Shown here: one piece after another, positions 5,603-7,473 of the stretch | Layout of the letters: each line of letters opens with the position of its first letter | Position numbering within the stretch: position 1 is the first letter of the stretch | Source: Treponema sp. | GTDB lineage: Bacteria; Spirochaetota; Spirochaetia; Treponematales; Treponemataceae | NCBI GenBank assembly: GCA_016292805.1 | Contig: JAEDFM010000065.1 | Span: 1 to 7,473, forward strand | Length of the DNA: 7,473 nt | Reading direction: 5' to 3' | Position numbers and translations under genes: made by a program | Notes under the pieces: generated by a model | What the model was told of the DNA's origin: nothing | Seen by the model: the letters and a program-made list of their open reading frames with translations, nothing else | Database searches by the model: none

Positions 5603-6586
5603 TTACTTATCTAATTTCTGATTTTTAGATGCCAGCCCTGACATTTTTGTAAAAATCTTTTCCAAGTACTGCACCTCCCCTTCCGAAAGACTCGCCCTTG
5701 CAAGCAAGCTGCGCCAGTATTCTTCCATATCTTCACGACCAGGCATCTTAAAAAAGCCTACCTTCTGCAGATTATCCGTTACACATTTTACGGCACCATC
5801 AATTCGCTCCAAAGTAACAGGAGTGTAGCCCCGGTAATCCTTGTGGTTATTTTCAAGATTCTGCCGGAACATGTGATAGCACAAAATCTGAACCGCATGA
5901 GAAAGATTGAGAGAGCCAAAATCGTCAGAAGTAGGAATAGTAACTCCTAAAGTACACATATCCAGCTGGTCGTCGGTAAGCCCAGTTCGTTCGTTTCCAA
6001 AAACAATAGCAACGCGGCCGCCTTCTGCTTTTGAAATCTGTCCCTCTTGGCCTGCAACACCAATCGCCGCAGGGCTTGCAACACCAAGTGCAGCTGAACT
6101 TGTAACACCAAGCGCCGCCAAGGTCTGTCCCTCTGGGCTTACAACACCAGTCGCCGCAGGGCTTGTAACACCAAGTGCAACTGAACTTGTAACACCAGCC
6201 GCTGCCGAGGTCTGTTCCCCGGAACTTGCAACACCAGCCGCCACCGAGGTCTGTCCCTCTGGCTCACCAGTTACCAGATCGGCTTCCCGTGCAAACTCTT
6301 CCGGCAAAATTAGCCGGCCCCGGTTCTTACCCCGACGACGAGTTGTGCCGGCGCTCAAGGCGCAGTCTGCTGTTGCTTCGTTGATGTTATTGTAAAAGCG
6401 GGCATTGTCAAAAATATATGCCGCATGAATTGCCAATATGTGAACTTTTTCCACATCATAGTCTTCTTTTTTTCCTACGATGCGCAAATCTTTTATATCC
6501 GAGTTAGCCATAGCTCTACAGGCAGCCCCAATGTTACGAGGCTCGTCCGGATGATCAAGTACAATTGATATTTTTGAGAGATTCAT
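5603..6586 (-). CDS. trmJ: TrmJ-type SPOUT tRNA/rRNA 2'-O-methyltransferase with a low-complexity insertion
   Basis: A SAM-dependent RNA ribose methyltransferase (TrmH family group 1); TrmJ modifies tRNA position 32, and that substrate is inferred here. SPOUT motif 1 is P-R-N-I-G-A-A-C-R-A-M-A-N (residues 16-28), motif 2 V-A-I-V-F-G-N-E-R-T-G-L-T (192-204), motif 3 I-P-T-S-D-D-F-G-S-L-N-L-S-H-A-V (217-232). These form the SAM-binding knot; a helical TrmJ-like tail follows. The protein has 327 residues against roughly 240-260 usual, because about 80 residues of Ala/Gly/Val/Ser/Thr repeats (about 108-188) sit between motifs 1 and 2; the rest looks intact. No Shine-Dalgarno precedes the ATG, and a TATACT ends 6 nt upstream, so a leaderless message is possible. 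First gene of the pfkB-GH43 train. Confidence 0.85.
   Translation of the reverse strand: MNLSKISIVLDHPDEPRNIGAACRAMANSDIKDLRIVGKKEDYDVEKVHILAIHAAYIFDNARFYNNINEATADCALSAGTTRRRGKNRGRLILPEEFAREADLVTGEPEGQTSVAAGVASSGEQTSAAAGVTSSVALGVTSPAATGVVSPEGQTLAALGVTSSAALGVASPAAIGVAGQEGQISKAEGGRVAIVFGNERTGLTDDQLDMCTLGVTIPTSDDFGSLNLSHAVQILCYHMFRQNLENNHKDYRGYTPVTLERIDGAVKCVTDNLQKVGFFKMPGREDMEEYWRSLLARASLSEGEVQYLEKIFTKMSGLASKNQKLDK
6036..6265 (-). repeat. In-frame minisatellite inside the TrmJ-type gene
   Basis: On the + strand, units open with [G/A]TCTGT at 6036, 6123, 6210 and 6249, giving periods of 87, 87 and 39 nt. Each unit is built from 24-nt subunits (CTTGCAACACCAAGTGCAGC plus 4 nt) and a 15-nt linker containing TCTGTCCCTCTGG. 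All periods are multiples of three and the array has no stop, so copy-number change keeps the frame. The encoded peptide repeats S-S-A-A-L-G-V-T and P-E-G-Q-T. It is more GC-rich than the surrounding gene. Confidence 0.9.
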
Positions 6587-6592
6587 ACATAT

Positions 6593-6621
6593 AGTATAGA
6601 AGTTTTTTGGAGGAGAGTCAT
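6593..6621 (-). promoter_or_regulatory. Candidate promoter of the trmJ-pfkB-GH43 train
   Basis: On the minus strand, ATGACT (6621-6616) precedes TATACT (6598-6593) by 17 nt. Initiation 6-7 nt after the -10 would fall on the ATG itself, implying a leaderless transcript. Confidence 0.45.
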
Positions 6622-6705
6622 TACGCAGAAGGTGAGGTTATGATGAAGTACCCTGTTTTGTAAGATAAATATAGTTAATTGATCTTTTATATTACAAAAA
6701 TAAAG

Positions 6706-6850
6706 TTCTTTAATTTTGTAAACCGCAAGTTGTATCAACAACTGAGGATTTACAAAACGTTCGCGTAAGCGAACATGTAAATAAATAGAGTTTTTGTAAA
6801 AAACTCGAGACTTAAAATAGATGGCGAAATTTTAGCCATCTATTTTAAAC
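6706..6850 (-). repeat. 145-bp multi-hairpin repeat, copy 3 (inverted)
   Basis: Minus-strand copy, identical to copy 2 apart from one base at the H1 end (GTTT against GATT). It carries the GTTGT-TGAT-ACAAC version of the variable hairpin. It is followed after one base by copy 4, giving a 146-bp tandem period. Confidence 0.9.
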
Positions 6851-6851
6851 T

Positions 6852-6996
6852 TTCTTTAATTTTGTAAACCGCAAGTTGTTTCAACAACTGAGGATTTATA
6901 AAACGTTCGCGTGAGCGAACATGTAAATAAATAGAGTTTTTGTAAAAAACTCGAGACTTAAAATAGATGGCGAAATTTTAGCCATCTATTTTAAAC
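6852..6996 (-). repeat. 145-bp multi-hairpin repeat, copy 4 (inverted)
   Basis: Minus-strand copy in tandem with copy 3. In element orientation it has three substitutions relative to copy 3: the H3 loop TTAC is TCAC, the shared arm TTTTGTAAA is TTTTATAAA, and the variable-hairpin loop TGAT is TGAA. Two fall in loops and one in the stem shared by H3 and H4, where it creates a mismatch. Confidence 0.9.
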
Positions 6997-7009
6997 ATTC
7001 TAAATATAT

Positions 7010-7033
7010 CAGAAATATTAATTTCTGCTTTTT
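7010..7033 (+). terminator. Terminator-like hairpin
   Basis: A 7-bp stem, CAGAAAT / ATTTCTG, with loop ATTA is followed by CTTTTT on the + strand. The stem is AT-rich and no upstream + strand gene needs it, so this is a weak call. Confidence 0.3.
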
Positions 7034-7184
7034 GTAATATAAAATGAATTAATTCTTAAATTTATATTACACAAATTTTTAGAAAATTGCTTTTTCTATA
7101 ATTAAACCCTGAATTTTTTAAGATAATTTTGTTTTTTTGTTAATTTTATATGATTCAAAATTGATAAAAGTTGTATTCAAGAAA

Positions 7185-7233
7185 AAATATGTAAGATAAA
7201 TTTATAATAAATGATTTTTTATCTTACATATTT
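7185..7233. repeat. 16-bp inverted repeat hairpin containing GTAAGATAAA
   Basis: AAATATGTAAGATAAA (7185-7200) pairs perfectly with 7218-7233 across a 17-nt AT-only centre except for one G. On the minus strand the stem is followed by further T residues, so it could terminate leftward transcripts, but the stem is weak. Confidence 0.55.
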
Positions 7234-7387
7234 GGATTTCCAATAGAAAACCTAATGAATAAGATAGCTAAATTGCATAACAGTGTAAGATAAAAAAAGA
7301 AAAACTATATTTTTATATGAAAAAAAACATTTCCACGTAAATTTTGAAAATTGCAAAGTTTTAACTCTCATTGACCAAGAGAACCGT

Positions 7388-7473
7388 CCCCCTGGTTCCA
7401 CAATTTCACAACAACAGGGACAGACCTTACCCCTGGTTCCACAATTTCACAACAACAGGGACAGACCTTACTC
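7388..7473. repeat. 41-bp tandem repeat, REP-like, running to the window edge
   Basis: Two units with a 41-bp period (CTGG at 7392 and 7433) each read CTGGTTCCACAATTTCACAA followed by CAACAGGGACAGACCTTA. Just before lies TTGACCAAGAGAACCGTCCC. The words GAACCGTCCC and GGGACAGACC resemble short repeats often found near REP-associated tyrosine transposases (RAYTs); no transposase is in view. The array may continue beyond base 7473. Confidence 0.65.

Larger units (their letters stand above)
6685..7044. repeat. 16-bp perfect inverted repeat flanking the tandem element pair
   Basis: TTTTATATTACAAAAA (6685-6700) and its exact reverse complement (7029-7044) bracket the two tandem 145-bp copies. A third, imperfect copy, TTTATATTACACAAATTTTT, lies at 7061-7080. 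The arms are AT-rich, but a 16-bp exact match is more than expected by chance at this spacing. Confidence 0.6.
6622..7473. other. Long gene-free region dominated by repeats
   Basis: I see no credible gene in these 850 bases. The sequence is very AT-rich between 6997 and 7370 and holds two structured repeat copies, several perfect inverted repeats, recurring GTAAGATAAA words (6660, 7191 and 7284, plus one inverted at 7218-7227) and a GC-richer tandem repeat at the right edge. It looks like a landing zone for small repeats between transcription units. Confidence 0.7.

Noticed and set aside
5907..6395. Plus-strand 162-aa Ala/Pro/Ser-rich ORF
   Set aside because: It is the antisense shadow of the methyltransferase minisatellite, whose repeats have no stops on either strand; no ribosome site.
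6706..6996. Tandem 145-bp repeats as a CRISPR array
   Set aside because: Units are far too long, adjoin with a single base between them, and have no unique spacers.

Overview
AT-rich chromosomal window from what looks like a host-associated spirochaete of the Treponema type. This is inferred from the HslJ/META lipoprotein, an integrase start of a style I associate with gut Treponema, weak Shine-Dalgarno use, a tRNA without encoded CCA, and carbohydrate-active genes. No 16S or marker gene is present, so the assignment is tentative.

Layout. Bases 1-255 hold what looks like the outer end of an IS3-type insertion sequence abutting a small hydrophobic ORF, probably a remnant. Bases 466-1139 carry a short hypothetical gene followed 5 nt later by a META-domain lipoprotein (+ strand). 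Bases 1297-2911 form a tRNA-anchored mobile islet on the minus strand: tRNA-Ile2 (CAU), a tyrosine-recombinase pseudogene just downstream, then a higB-higA toxin-antitoxin operon with a palindromic operator. Bases 3058-3504 encode a YunG-like protein (+). Bases 3646-6586 are a minus-strand gene train: TrmJ-type SPOUT RNA methyltransferase, then a PfkB sugar kinase (16 nt gap), then a GH43 glycosidase, closed by intrinsic terminators. Together the kinase and glycosidase suggest intracellular breakdown of an arabinoxylan-type oligosaccharide and phosphorylation of a sugar. Bases 6587-7473 contain no convincing gene but are dense in repeats.

Two things stand out. (1) A 145-bp multi-hairpin element occurs four times: two direct copies (1297-1441, 2522-2666) bracket the toxin-antitoxin/integrase segment, and two inverted copies lie in tandem (6706-6850, 6852-6996). 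Copies are nearly identical except for one terminal hairpin, whose stem has changed at three of five base pairs with every change compensated. This argues that the folded form (RNA or single-stranded DNA) is under selection. One copy sits exactly at the break in the integrase gene. I do not recognise the family; a non-autonomous mobile hairpin element is the leading hypothesis. (2) The methyltransferase gene carries an in-frame minisatellite (87-, 39- and 24-nt units, all multiples of three) that adds about 80 Ala/Gly/Val/Ser/Thr-rich residues between its conserved SPOUT motifs. Its repeat contains the same GGGACAGACC core as the REP-like tandem repeat at the right edge, suggesting that an intergenic repeat family seeded the coding insertion.
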